Source of the DNA: Rhodospirillales bacterium
Lineage (GTDB): Bacteria; Pseudomonadota; Alphaproteobacteria; Micavibrionales; UBA1664
DNA: 64,000 bases
Reading direction: 5' to 3'
Assembly (NCBI GenBank): GCA_023898805.1
Contig: CP060260.1
Coordinates: forward strand, 930,001-994,000
In this document: in pieces, positions 24,581 to 33,859 of the stretch
How positions within the stretch are numbered: the stretch's first letter is position 1
How the letters are laid out: each line of letters begins with the position of its first letter
Translations under genes and position numbers: made by a program
Notes under the pieces: generated by a model
Told to the model about the DNA's origin: nothing
Databases searched by the model: none
The model's input: only the letters and a program-made list of their open reading frames with translations

Positions 24581-25429
24581 ATGGCCTTTGCCACGCTTTT
24601 CACCCTGCTTGACGACATCACCACCCTGCTTGACGACATCGCGGGCATGACCAAGGTCGCGGCCGCCAAGACCGCCGGCGTGGTCGGCGACGATCTGGCG
24701 CTCAACGCGAAACAGGTGATCGGCACTCCGGCCGAGCGCGAATTGCCCGTGGTCTGGTCCGTCGCCAAGGGGTCGTTGATCAACAAGGCCGTCATCGTCC
24801 CCGCCGCGATCGCGCTGTCCGCGTTGCTGCCCGCGCTGATCGGTCCGCTTCTGACGCTTGGCGGCCTTTATTTGTGTTTTGAAGGCGCGCAAAAAATCCT
24901 GCCGCACCCGCCCGCACAAAAAGCCGGCGGCGGCAGCGAACAAGAAAAAATCCGCGGCGCCATCCGCACCGACTTCATTCTCTCCGCCGAAATCATCGTG
25001 ATCGCCCTCGGTATCGTGGCTGATGCTGATCTTGTTACGCGCATCGCCACACTGGTGCTGGTCGGACTTGCGATGACCGTGCTGGTTTACGGACTGGTGG
25101 CCGCGATTGTGAAGCTCGACGATCTCGGTCTTTACCTCGCGCGCAAAAGCGGATTTGCAAGCACGCTGGGCCGGGGCATCCTGTATGCCGCGCCATGGCT
25201 GATGCGCGCGCTGGGCGTGCTGGGAACCGCCGCGATGTTCGTGGTCGGCGGTCAGATCCTGCTGCATGGCATCCCGCCGCTGCACCGCCTGGCGGAACCG
25301 TGGATGCATGGCCTGCCTGGCGCGGCTCTGGCCATGGCGCTCGGCTTTGTCTGCGGCCTTGCAGCGGCGCTGGCCGCCAAAGGCGCGATACTGGCCGCGC
25401 GCCGTTTGCGGCGGGGCTTCTTGTCCTAA
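24581..25429 (+). CDS. DUF808 (YedI-like) inner-membrane protein
   Basis: A 282-residue multi-pass membrane protein. The N-terminus FATLFTLLDDITTLLDDIA followed by KVAAAKTAGVVGDDLALNA is diagnostic of DUF808. Several helices follow (PAAIALSALLPALIGPLLTL; IVIALGIVADADLVTRIAT; GLPGAALAMALGFVCGLAAA). The function of the family is unknown. It begins 6 bases after queH and overlaps the convergent ABC-F gene by four bases. Confidence 0.88.
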   Translation: MAFATLFTLLDDITTLLDDIAGMTKVAAAKTAGVVGDDLALNAKQVIGTPAERELPVVWSVAKGSLINKAVIVPAAIALSALLPALIGPLLTLGGLYLCFEGAQKILPHPPAQKAGGGSEQEKIRGAIRTDFILSAEIIVIALGIVADADLVTRIATLVLVGLAMTVLVYGLVAAIVKLDDLGLYLARKSGFASTLGRGILYAAPWLMRALGVLGTAAMFVVGGQILLHGIPPLHRLAEPWMHGLPGAALAMALGFVCGLAAALAAKGAILAARRLRRGFLS

Positions 25430-27270
25430 CCGCCCTTCATGTCCTCAAGCGCGACCCAGCGCGCCAAAGCGGCGTCCAGATTCTTTTTCGCCCGTTCCAG
25501 ATAGCGCGTCGCCTGCGCGAACCCGTCCTTGTCCTGCATATAGAAATCGTTGTCCTGCAGTTTTTTGGTCAGGGTCGCGATCTCGTCCTCGAACCCCGCG
25601 ATTTTTTCCGGCAGGTTGTCCAGTTCGTATTGCAGCTTGTAAGACAGCTTGGCCGCGCGCGCCGGCGATGCGGCGGAAGCGGCGGACGTGGAAGCGGGCG
25701 CGGATTCAGGTGCCGCGCCTTTGGTCTTGGCCGCGCCTTTTTGCGGCGCCTTTTGCTCTTTTTTCATCTCCAGATAATCGGAATAACCGCCGATGCACAT
25801 TTCGATTTTTGCATCGCCCTCGAAGGCGATGATCTTCGACACCGTCTGGTCAAGGAAGTCGCGGTCGTGGCTGACCACGATCAAGGTCCCGGCATAGGCG
25901 GACAAAACCTCCTCCAGCATGTCCAGCGTCTCCATGTCCAGATCGTTGGTGGGTTCGTCCAGAATCAGGAAATTGCCGGGATTGGCCAAAACCCTGGCCA
26001 GCATCAACCGGTTTTTCTGCCCGCCCGAAAGCGAACCCACCGCCTGCATCGCGTCCGCGGGATCGAACAGAAAATCTTTCAGATATCCGCACACATGCCG
26101 CGTCTTGCCCATCACCGTGATGTAATCGCCGCCATTGGGCAAAAGCGTGCGCCATAAAGACCAGTCCGGACGCATGTCCTTTCGTTGCTGGTCGAAATAG
26201 GAAATGTTGATGTCCCGCGCGCGCTTGATCGTGCCCGCGTCGGGCTTCATCTCGTCAACCAGAAGTTTCAGGAACGTCGTCTTGCCCGACCCGTTGCGGC
26301 CCAGAATGCCGATCCGGTCCCCGCGCATGATGCGCAGCGAAAACCCGTCGAGAATCTTTTTCTCGCCGAAACTTTTATGCACGCGGGTGAATTCCGTGAT
26401 CAGCCGTGCGCCGATTTCGGTTTCGCCCGCCTCAAGCTCGACCTTCGCGATCATCCGGCGATAGGAAGACAGATCGGCCTTAAGCCGCGCCCGCTCGGCA
26501 CGCATCATCTCAAGCCGCTTCTGATTGCGCTTGCGCCGCGCGGGCACGCCGCGGCTTGCCCACTCTTCCTCCATCTCCAGCCATTTCTGCCGGTTTTTAA
26601 GCTCGCGCGCCTCCTGCTCGATCAGCGCGGTCTGCCAGTCCTCGAAATCGGAAAAACCTTTCGGGCACACCCGCATCCGCCCGCGATCCAGCCAGAACAC
26701 CTTGTCCGACATATTGGCAAGGAAGGTCCGGTCGTGGCTGACGCACAGCACCGCGCCACGGAAATTCTTCAAATAATTTTCCAGCCACTCGATGATGTCC
26801 AGATCCAGATGGTTGGTCGGCTCGTCCAAAAGCAGTATGTCCGGGTCCTCGACCAGCGCGCGCGCCAGCGCCGCGCGCCGCAGCTGGCCGCCCGACATCG
26901 TGTCCATCGTCCAATCCGGGTCGAGGTCGAGCGGATGCAAGACCGCGTCGATCCGGTAATCCACCGCCTCGTGCGTGTCCGAAACCCGCACATGCTCGCG
27001 CACGAAATCGCGCACGCTCTGGCCCGGACGCATGGGAATGTCCTGCTGCAGATAACCGATGGTGGTGCCCTCAAGCTGCCAGCGGTCGCCGTCGTCCAGC
27101 GTTCGCGCGCCGGTAATCACATTCATCAACGTCGTCTTGCCCGCGCCGTTCTTGCCCACCAGCGCGATTTTGTCCCCTTCCAGAATCGAAAATTCCAGAT
27201 TTTCAAACAGCGGCTTCTTGCCGAAGGCGACCAGCGCGTCGCGGACATGGAGGATCAGGCGTTCAGGCAT
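25426..27270 (-). CDS. ABC-F ATPase, Uup-like
   Basis: A 614-residue soluble protein with two ABC ATPase domains and no membrane segments. Domain 1 has GKNGAGKTT, MSGGQLRRAALARAL and LLLDEPTNHLD; domain 2 has GRNGSGKTT, SLSGGQKNRLMLARVL and LILDEPTNDLD. They are joined by the ABC-F linker (RKRNQKRLEMMRAERARLKA). A C-terminal Ala/Pro/Lys-rich spacer and coiled coil (LDNLPEKIAGFEDEIATLTK) mark the Uup branch, whose members bind DNA or ribosomes and influence transposon excision and ribosome function. The gene is divergent from divL. Confidence 0.92.
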   Translation of the reverse strand: MPERLILHVRDALVAFGKKPLFENLEFSILEGDKIALVGKNGAGKTTLMNVITGARTLDDGDRWQLEGTTIGYLQQDIPMRPGQSVRDFVREHVRVSDTHEAVDYRIDAVLHPLDLDPDWTMDTMSGGQLRRAALARALVEDPDILLLDEPTNHLDLDIIEWLENYLKNFRGAVLCVSHDRTFLANMSDKVFWLDRGRMRVCPKGFSDFEDWQTALIEQEARELKNRQKWLEMEEEWASRGVPARRKRNQKRLEMMRAERARLKADLSSYRRMIAKVELEAGETEIGARLITEFTRVHKSFGEKKILDGFSLRIMRGDRIGILGRNGSGKTTFLKLLVDEMKPDAGTIKRARDINISYFDQQRKDMRPDWSLWRTLLPNGGDYITVMGKTRHVCGYLKDFLFDPADAMQAVGSLSGGQKNRLMLARVLANPGNFLILDEPTNDLDMETLDMLEEVLSAYAGTLIVVSHDRDFLDQTVSKIIAFEGDAKIEMCIGGYSDYLEMKKEQKAPQKGAAKTKGAAPESAPASTSAASAASPARAAKLSYKLQYELDNLPEKIAGFEDEIATLTKKLQDNDFYMQDKDGFAQATRYLERAKKNLDAALARWVALEDMKGG

Positions 27271-27342
27271 GGCGCCTGATTAAGCCATTCCATGGCCATG
27301 GCACAAGGTAAAACCGTGTGAAAACGCCCTTTTCGCCAAACC

Positions 27343-29688
27343 ATGAAGCCTGTACCCTTATGCGCGATGTCGGGGTTCTTTTCCTTTTTGCTGGGCGGCG
27401 CGGCCGCGCGTGCCGAAAAGCGGCGGCTGGAGGCGTTTTTTTCCGCCCTGCCGCTGGAATATTGCGGCTGGGCGCGCGGGGTCGACGGAAAACCTGCGCC
27501 GGGCGGCGCGCTGCTGTATTCGCGCGGCTTCGCCCGCGCGCTGGGCATCGACCGCCTGACCACCGTGCACGATATTGAAAACGTGTTGGAAGCCGCCGAT
27601 GCCGCCGCGCTGGAGGAAGGGTTTCTCGCCCTCGCCCAAAACGGCGAAGGTTTCGCTCTGCGCGCCCGCACGCGCGGCGGTCGCACGCTGCACATCCACG
27701 GCACGCGCGGGCACGATCTGGGCGGGCTCGACACTTTCGACATCCTTTGGCTGCACGACGTTACCGCCGACGCGCTTGAAATCGCCGAACTCAAGGCCAA
27801 ACGCAAAACCGCCGACGACGAAACCGGGAAGCTGCGCGCCGCGCTCGACGCCGTGCCGATGCCCGTCTGGATCGCCGACGCGCTCAACGACATCGCCTGG
27901 GTCAACGCCGCCTATGCCCGCGCGCTTGAACGCCCCGCCGCCGAAATCGTCGAAACCCAGATCTGGCTGCCCGTCACCATTCCGGGCGGAACCGAGGACG
28001 CGCCCGCCAGACTGCGCCAGATGATCCGCGCCGCGCGTGCCGACAAAAAACCGCAAACCCTGCGCGCGCGCCTGATCGTGGGCGGGCGTCGGCGCGTCGT
28101 CGAATTCGCGATCCTGCCCATGGGCGGCGACGACCGCGTGTTGATCCAGACCGCCGACGTCACCGCCGAGGAAGATCGCACCGCAGAACACAAACGCTAT
28201 GTCGCGGCGCAGGGCAAGCTGCTTGAACAGTTGCAGACTGCGATCGCGATTTTCGCCGCCGATCACCGTCTTGAATTTCACAATTCCGCCTTTGGGCGGC
28301 TGTGGGGGGTGGAAGACAGCTATCTCAACGAACGTCCGAAACTCGGCGATTTGATGGAAAAACTGCGCGAGCTGCGCCGTCTGCCGGAACAGGCGGATTT
28401 CCGCGCTTTCAAAAAATCATGGGTCGATATGTTCACGGGCCTGCTTCACCCGCACGAGGACATGCTTTACCTGCCAAGCGGCGCGGCGATCCGGATGCTG
28501 GCGGCGCCGCACCCGATGGGCGGGCTGATGATGACCTTCGAGGACGTGACTTCGCGCCTCGAACTCGAATCCTCCTACAACACGCTTATGGCCATGCAGC
28601 GCGAAACGCTGGAAAATCTGGCCGAAGGCGTGGCGGTGTTCGGGCCGGACGGACGCCTGAAATACTTTAATCCGCGTTACATGACGCTCTGGGGCCTCAA
28701 CCCCGAGGATCTGGAAGGCGAACCGCACATCACCGAGCTGGTGCAAAAACACCGTAAATTCTTCAAGCTCGGCTGGAAGGACATCGAATCGATTCTCGTC
28801 TCGCTCGGCCTTCAGCGCAAGGAACAAACCTGCCAGCTTCATCGCGACGACGACACGGTGCTGGAATTCGCCTCGGTGCCCATGCCCGACGGCGGCGTGA
28901 TGAAAACCTTGCGCGACATCACCGACAAATTCCGTTTCGAGGAAGCCTTGCGCGAAAAGGCCCACGCGCTGGAGGAGGCGGAAAAACTCAAGACGGACTT
29001 CCTCGCCAACGTTTCCTATCAATTGCGAACCCCCCTTTCCGCCATGACCGGCTTCGCCGAAATTCTGGCCAATAACTATTTCGGCGAACTCAACGACAAA
29101 CAGCGCGAATACACGCGCGGCATCATCGATGCGGGCGCGAATTTGACCGCGTTGATCGACGACATTCTCGACCTCACGCAGATCGAGGCCGGCGTTATGT
29201 CCCTGCGTCTGGGCGAGGTCGACATCGGCCAGACCGCGCGCGAGGTTTACGACCTGACCCGCGAATGGGCGGGCCGCGAAACCTTGCAAACCAGCCTCGA
29301 TTGCCCGGCGGATATCGGTATGGTTCGCGCCGACGCCCGCCGCGTCAAACAGGTGCTGGTCAACCTGATCCGCAACGCGATTTCCTTCACCCCCGGCGGC
29401 GGCACGATTGCACTGGTGCTGCGCGGCGACGCCGATGCGGTCAAACTTACCGTGCGCGATTCCGGCATCGGCATCCCCGCCGATGAACAGGACCGTATTT
29501 TTGCGCCCTTCCAGCGCGCGGGCGTGACCAACGCGCATGGTGGGGCAAGCGGCCCCGGCCTTGGCCTTGCCATCGTGCGCGACATCGTGCGGATGCATGG
29601 CGGCGAGGTCAGCCTGTCCAGCCGCCCCGGCGAAGGCACCGAAGTAACGATTACGTTGCCCCGCGCGGGCCCACCCGCGCAGACGTAA
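27343..29688 (+). CDS. divL: DivL-type PAS pseudokinase (phospho-histidine replaced by Tyr)
   Basis: A 781-residue (773 if started at 27367) protein with several PAS-like domains (about 165-280, 290-410, 425-535), then a histidine-kinase dimerisation and ATPase module. The H-box reads NVSYQLRTPLSAM: the catalytic His is Tyr559 (551 from the second ATG), the hallmark of DivL, which in Caulobacter steers the CckA-CtrA phosphorelay through DivK. The ATPase boxes look intact (NLIRNAISFTPGGG; DSGIGIPADEQDRIF; GPGLGLAIVRDIVRMHGG). A hydrophobic stretch (SFLLGGAAA) at the N-terminus could attach it to the membrane. The downstream tsaE, murU-like and addAB genes match a conserved alphaproteobacterial neighbourhood of divL as I recall it. 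The last seven codons plus stop are duplicated just after the gene. Confidence 0.9.
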   Translation: MKPVPLCAMSGFFSFLLGGAAARAEKRRLEAFFSALPLEYCGWARGVDGKPAPGGALLYSRGFARALGIDRLTTVHDIENVLEAADAAALEEGFLALAQNGEGFALRARTRGGRTLHIHGTRGHDLGGLDTFDILWLHDVTADALEIAELKAKRKTADDETGKLRAALDAVPMPVWIADALNDIAWVNAAYARALERPAAEIVETQIWLPVTIPGGTEDAPARLRQMIRAARADKKPQTLRARLIVGGRRRVVEFAILPMGGDDRVLIQTADVTAEEDRTAEHKRYVAAQGKLLEQLQTAIAIFAADHRLEFHNSAFGRLWGVEDSYLNERPKLGDLMEKLRELRRLPEQADFRAFKKSWVDMFTGLLHPHEDMLYLPSGAAIRMLAAPHPMGGLMMTFEDVTSRLELESSYNTLMAMQRETLENLAEGVAVFGPDGRLKYFNPRYMTLWGLNPEDLEGEPHITELVQKHRKFFKLGWKDIESILVSLGLQRKEQTCQLHRDDDTVLEFASVPMPDGGVMKTLRDITDKFRFEEALREKAHALEEAEKLKTDFLANVSYQLRTPLSAMTGFAEILANNYFGELNDKQREYTRGIIDAGANLTALIDDILDLTQIEAGVMSLRLGEVDIGQTAREVYDLTREWAGRETLQTSLDCPADIGMVRADARRVKQVLVNLIRNAISFTPGGGTIALVLRGDADAVKLTVRDSGIGIPADEQDRIFAPFQRAGVTNAHGGASGPGLGLAIVRDIVRMHGGEVSLSSRPGEGTEVTITLPRAGPPAQT

Positions 29689-29718
29689 GAGTCTGCGGGC
29701 CCGCCCGCGCAAACATAA
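29665..29718 (+). repeat. In-frame duplication of the divL 3' end
   Basis: The last seven codons plus TAA (29665-29688, encoding AGPPAQT) recur at 29695-29718, exactly 30 bases later and in frame, again ending in TAA. The three differences are all at synonymous third positions. The same sequence can also fold into an imperfect GC-rich hairpin around GCAGAC-GTAAGA-GTCTGC, so it may act as a terminator. Confidence 0.75.
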
Positions 29719-29769
29719 AAGGATGCGCCGCGCTTTGGACGCCGCCAATTTTTATGCTAGCTAATTCGT

Positions 29770-30201
29770 ATGCACCTGCCCCCACCGATGCTGGCGAAGA
29801 CCGAGGCCGAACTGGCCGGTCATGCCCGTGCTCTTGCGCCTTTATGCGCGCCGGGCCGGATCGTCGCGCTGACCGGCGATCTGGGCGCGGGCAAGACCGC
29901 GCTGGCCCGCGCCTTGATCAGGCATATTTCGGGCGACCCCGATCTCGACGTGCCCAGCCCGACCTATACGCTGGTCCAGACTTACGACACCCCGGACATG
30001 CCGGTCTGGCATTTCGACCTCTACCGCCTCAAGGACCCACAGGAGGTCTTTGAACTGGGGTGGGAGGACGCGCTGGCGTCGAATGCCCTGTTATTGATCG
30101 AATGGCCGGAGCGTCTGGGCGCACTGTTACCCGCGAACGCGCTGAATATCGTCATAGACATCACGCAGGACGGCACCCGCAGGATCGAGGTTTCGACATG
30201 A
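29770..30201 (+). CDS. tsaE: tRNA threonylcarbamoyladenosine biosynthesis ATPase TsaE
   Basis: A 143-residue P-loop ATPase that works with TsaB/TsaD to form t6A37 on ANN-decoding tRNAs. Walker A is GDLGAGKTALAR, followed by the conserved SPTYTLVQTYD and WHFDLYRLKDPQEVFELGWED segments and LLIEWPERLG. Length is normal. Its stop overlaps the ATG of the nucleotidyltransferase gene (ATGA), part of a tightly coupled series running to addA. Confidence 0.95.
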   Translation: MHLPPPMLAKTEAELAGHARALAPLCAPGRIVALTGDLGAGKTALARALIRHISGDPDLDVPSPTYTLVQTYDTPDMPVWHFDLYRLKDPQEVFELGWEDALASNALLLIEWPERLGALLPANALNIVIDITQDGTRRIEVST

Positions 30202-30881
30202 CCCGCATCACACAGGCGATGATTCTGGCGGCAGGGCGGGGCGAACGTATGCGCCCGCTGACCGATACCTGCCCAAAACCCATGGTGCCGGTCGCGGGAA
30301 AACCGATCATCGATTACGCGATCGAATCCCTGCGCGCGCTGGGTGTGGAAACCATCGTCGCCAACACACACCATCTGGCCCAAATCATCACCCCGCATCT
30401 TGACGCGATGGGTGTCGCCGCGATTTACGAACCTGCGCTTCTTGATACCGGCGGCGGCATAAAAAACGCGCTGGCGCATCTTGATCGCGACGCACCGCTG
30501 ATGGTGCTTTCCGGCGATTCCATCCTGCCGGACGTGGATACCCTTCCCGATCTTGCCGACGCGTGGGACGCAAACACGATGGACATCCTGCTTTTGCTTC
30601 AGCCGCTTGAAACCATGACATTGACGCCCGGCATCGGCGATTACGACCTGACGGATGGCCTGCCGCGCCGCGCGCCGGATAAATCCGGCGCCTATATGTG
30701 GACCAGCGCGCGCATTTTAAACCCGCGTATTTTCGATTCCGCCCCCGACGGTCCCTTTTCCTTCCGTGACCTGATGGACGCGGCACAGACGAAAGGACGT
30801 CTGGCCGCACGGGTGCACAAGGGCGTCTGGCATCACCTGACCACGCCCGCCGACATCGCAGCGGTAGAACGAGGCAGATGA
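30198..30881 (+). CDS. Nucleotidyltransferase, MurU-like (N-acetylmuramate 1-phosphate uridylyltransferase)
   Basis: A 227-residue sugar-nucleotide pyrophosphorylase. It opens AMILAAGRGERMRPLTDTCP and continues KPMVPVAGKPIIDYAIE, the nucleotide-binding signature, then LDTGGGIKNAL and LVLSGDS-like metal-binding loops (here LMVLSGDSIL). In this genomic setting relatives are MurU, which makes UDP-MurNAc during cell-wall recycling with the kinase AmgK. I see no amgK beside it, so the specific assignment is inference from family and neighbours. ATGA overlaps on both sides (tsaE and addB) imply coordinated translation. Confidence 0.8.
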   Translation: MTRITQAMILAAGRGERMRPLTDTCPKPMVPVAGKPIIDYAIESLRALGVETIVANTHHLAQIITPHLDAMGVAAIYEPALLDTGGGIKNALAHLDRDAPLMVLSGDSILPDVDTLPDLADAWDANTMDILLLLQPLETMTLTPGIGDYDLTDGLPRRAPDKSGAYMWTSARILNPRIFDSAPDGPFSFRDLMDAAQTKGRLAARVHKGVWHHLTTPADIAAVERGR

Positions 30882-33859
30882 TGGGTGCGATTTACACCAT
30901 CCCCGCGACCTGTTCCTTCGTCGACACGCTGGCGGCGGGATTGCTGGCCCGCGCCGCGAACGACCCGATGCAACTGGCCGCGATGACGGTACTGCTGCCC
31001 AACCGCCGCGCCTGCCGCAATTTGCGCGAGGCGTTTTTGCGCAAATCCGGCGGCACGCCCCTGCTTCTGCCCGACATACGCCCCATCGGCGATGTGGACG
31101 AGGACGCGCTCTCGCTCGGCGCAGGCATGGAAACATTGGGCGACGCCACCCCCATCCACCCGCTGCGCCGTCAATTGATGCTCGCGCGCTATCTCACCCG
31201 CGCCTATCCGGACCGCTTTACCATCGCCCAGGCTTTGCCGATGGCGGCAGAACTTGGCCGCCTGCTTGATTCCATCCATACCGAAGGGCTCGACCTCGCA
31301 CGACTCGACACGCTCGCCCCCGAAAAATACGCCGCGCACTGGGGCATCATACTTGATTTTCTCAAGCGTGCGATCGCCCGCCACTGGCCGACGCAACTAC
31401 GCACGGAAAACGCGCTCGACCCCGGCGCGTGGCGCATCGCGATGATCCGCGCCTACACCGAACATCTGCGCGCAAACCCGCCTGCGGGCCCGGTGATCGC
31501 GGCAGGATCCACGGGATCGATTCCCGCGACCGCCGATCTGATAAAGACCGTGGCCGAACTGCCGCAAGGTCTGGTCGTCCTGCCCGGCCTCGACCGCGTA
31601 CTCGATGACGAAAGCTGGAATACGCATATCGAGGAAGGCCACCCGCAGGCCGGGTTGCAACGCCTGCTCGATCACATCGGAATCAATCGCGCGCAAATCC
31701 GCGACTGGGACGGCGTGCCGCCCCCCGGCGACCGCGAACGACTGATCGCGGCCATGATGCGTCCGGCGGGCACGCTGCACCGATGGAAGGAAGAACCGCT
31801 GGAAGCAACCTGCTTTGAAGACGTCGCGCTGGTCGAGGCCGCGAATCTGGCCGCCGAATCCGGCGCGATCGCCGCGATCATGCGCGCCCATATCGCCGAC
31901 GAAACGAACCGCGATGTCTGCGTGCTGGTTACGCCCGACCGCGTGCTGGCGGGACGGGTGGCGTACAACCTCGCCCGCTGGGGCATTGCCATCGACGATT
32001 CCGCCGGACGCAAACTTTCCCGCACCCCGGTCGGCGCATGGCTTTTGCTGCTTGTCGATCTTCTGGATGGTGAATTCTCGCCCGTGGCGCTGCTGGCCGC
32101 GCTCAAATCGCCGCTGGCGGGTGGCGGCGCGGCATGGCCCGCCGAAGCGCCGCCTTATCGCAGTTTCGTGCGCCTGCTCGACCGCCATATTTTGCGCGGC
32201 CTGCGCCCGGCACCCGGGTTTACCGGGCTGCACCACGCACTCAACGCGAACCGCCACCTCGACCCTGCTATGCGCGATGCAATCCGCGCGGGCCTGCGCG
32301 CGCTGGAAAAAATCTTTGCCCCTGCCGCGCTGGCCGCAAGCCCGTCCGAACGCCTGCGCGCTCTGGCCCTGCTGGCCGAAAATCTGGCCGCCGCGCCGCC
32401 GGAATCCGGGGCGCAGCGTCTATGGTCGGGTGACGCGGGTGAAGCCGCGGCGGATATGTTCTCTACCTTGTTCGAGCATTCCGACATACTGCCCGATCTC
32501 GACTGGTCCGGCGCGCATGCGGTGCTGGAATCCGCGATGGAGGGAGTCAGCATCCGTCCGCGTTTCGGTACCCATCCGCGTCTGGCCATTCTGGGCCAGA
32601 TCGAGGCACGGCTTTATCAGGCGCATACCATGATTCTGGGCGGCCTGAACGAAGGCGCATGGCCGCGCCTGCCCGAAGTCGACGGCTGGATGTCGCGCGG
32701 CATGCGCGCCGATTTTGGCCTGCCCGCGCCCGAACGTGCGACCACCCTTTCGGCACATGATTTCGCGCAAGGCATGGGCGCGGCCAAAGTCATCCTGACC
32801 CGCAGCAAAACGCGCGACGGCGCGCCCGCCATCGCGGCACGCTGGCTGCAACGCCTGGATGCGGTGTGCGAATGCGCGAATGTGAAGGATTTACGCGCGC
32901 GCGGTGAAAAATGGCTGGATCTGGCGGCGGCGATGGACAGGCCGGACGCGCCGCCCTGCGCGACGGATCGTCCCGTCGCCAACCCGCCCCTCGACGCGCG
33001 GCCGTGGCGTCTGCGCGTTACCGACATTGAAAAGCTGCGCGGCGAGCCCTACGGCGTCTACGCGCGGCATGTGCTGGCTCTCAAACCCCTCGACCCACTG
33101 GAGGCGGAGCCCGACGCCCGCGAACGCGGCACGCTGGTCCATGCCGCGCTTGAACGTTTTTTGGGCACCTTCCCCACGGGCTTGCCGATGGATGCGCGCG
33201 AACAATTGCAGGCAATCGGTGAAAAGGTCTTTGCCGACGCGCACGCCCATCCCGACGTCTACGGGCACTGGTGGCCGCGTTTTTTGAAAATGACCGACGC
33301 GCTGCTCCGCCACGAACGCGAATGGCGGCAGGGAATGCAAACCGCATGGGCCGAACGCGACGGCACGATGGAAATGAACATCAACGCACGCGCTTTCACG
33401 CTTGCGGGCCGCGCCGACCGCATTGAACGCCGCGCGGACGGATGGGCGATCATTGATTACAAGACAGGCGCCGCGCCCGCGAAAAACAAGGTCCTGCAAG
33501 GCGAACAACCGCAACTTACCCTTCTGGGCGCGATGCTGCTGGCGGGCGGGTTCGACGCATCGCTTGGCATCGCCGCCCCGCCCGATGCGCTGGCTGCGCT
33601 GGCCTATTGGGGTGTCGGCGGCAGCGGCGGCGCGCTTGGCACGACCGCCTTCACCGAAAATCTGGATACGCTTTGCACGACTGCGCGCGCGGATCTTGAA
33701 ACCCTGCTGCGCCGCTATCTTCAAGACGGCATGCCTTACGAATGCTGGCCCGACCCGGCCTACAGACTGCCCGATGATTACGAATACGCGCATCTCGGCC
33801 GCATCGCCGAATGGTCGTCCGAATTCGACGACGAAACGCAAGGGGAGGAAGCGGCATGA
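30878..33859 (+). CDS. addB: Double-strand break repair protein AddB
   Basis: A 993-residue subunit of the AddAB helicase-nuclease, which resects broken DNA ends for RecA, the alphaproteobacterial counterpart of RecBCD. The N-terminal part is an inactivated helicase-like region (VLLPNRRACRNLREAFL; LDSIHTEGLDLARLD). The C-terminal RecB-type nuclease has the DYKTGAAPAKNKVLQGEQPQ motif and the preceding ERGTLVHAALERFL. It shows no iron-sulfur cysteine set, as usual in this class. It starts with ATGATG at 30878, overlapping the previous stop, and ends overlapping addA by ATGA. Confidence 0.93.
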   Translation: MMGAIYTIPATCSFVDTLAAGLLARAANDPMQLAAMTVLLPNRRACRNLREAFLRKSGGTPLLLPDIRPIGDVDEDALSLGAGMETLGDATPIHPLRRQLMLARYLTRAYPDRFTIAQALPMAAELGRLLDSIHTEGLDLARLDTLAPEKYAAHWGIILDFLKRAIARHWPTQLRTENALDPGAWRIAMIRAYTEHLRANPPAGPVIAAGSTGSIPATADLIKTVAELPQGLVVLPGLDRVLDDESWNTHIEEGHPQAGLQRLLDHIGINRAQIRDWDGVPPPGDRERLIAAMMRPAGTLHRWKEEPLEATCFEDVALVEAANLAAESGAIAAIMRAHIADETNRDVCVLVTPDRVLAGRVAYNLARWGIAIDDSAGRKLSRTPVGAWLLLLVDLLDGEFSPVALLAALKSPLAGGGAAWPAEAPPYRSFVRLLDRHILRGLRPAPGFTGLHHALNANRHLDPAMRDAIRAGLRALEKIFAPAALAASPSERLRALALLAENLAAAPPESGAQRLWSGDAGEAAADMFSTLFEHSDILPDLDWSGAHAVLESAMEGVSIRPRFGTHPRLAILGQIEARLYQAHTMILGGLNEGAWPRLPEVDGWMSRGMRADFGLPAPERATTLSAHDFAQGMGAAKVILTRSKTRDGAPAIAARWLQRLDAVCECANVKDLRARGEKWLDLAAAMDRPDAPPCATDRPVANPPLDARPWRLRVTDIEKLRGEPYGVYARHVLALKPLDPLEAEPDARERGTLVHAALERFLGTFPTGLPMDAREQLQAIGEKVFADAHAHPDVYGHWWPRFLKMTDALLRHEREWRQGMQTAWAERDGTMEMNINARAFTLAGRADRIERRADGWAIIDYKTGAAPAKNKVLQGEQPQLTLLGAMLLAGGFDASLGIAAPPDALAALAYWGVGGSGGALGTTAFTENLDTLCTTARADLETLLRRYLQDGMPYECWPDPAYRLPDDYEYAHLGRIAEWSSEFDDETQGEEAA

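Noticed and set aside
26185..27279. 364-codon plus frame opposite the ABC-F gene
   Set aside because: Antisense to two clear ATPase domains; no motif of its own.
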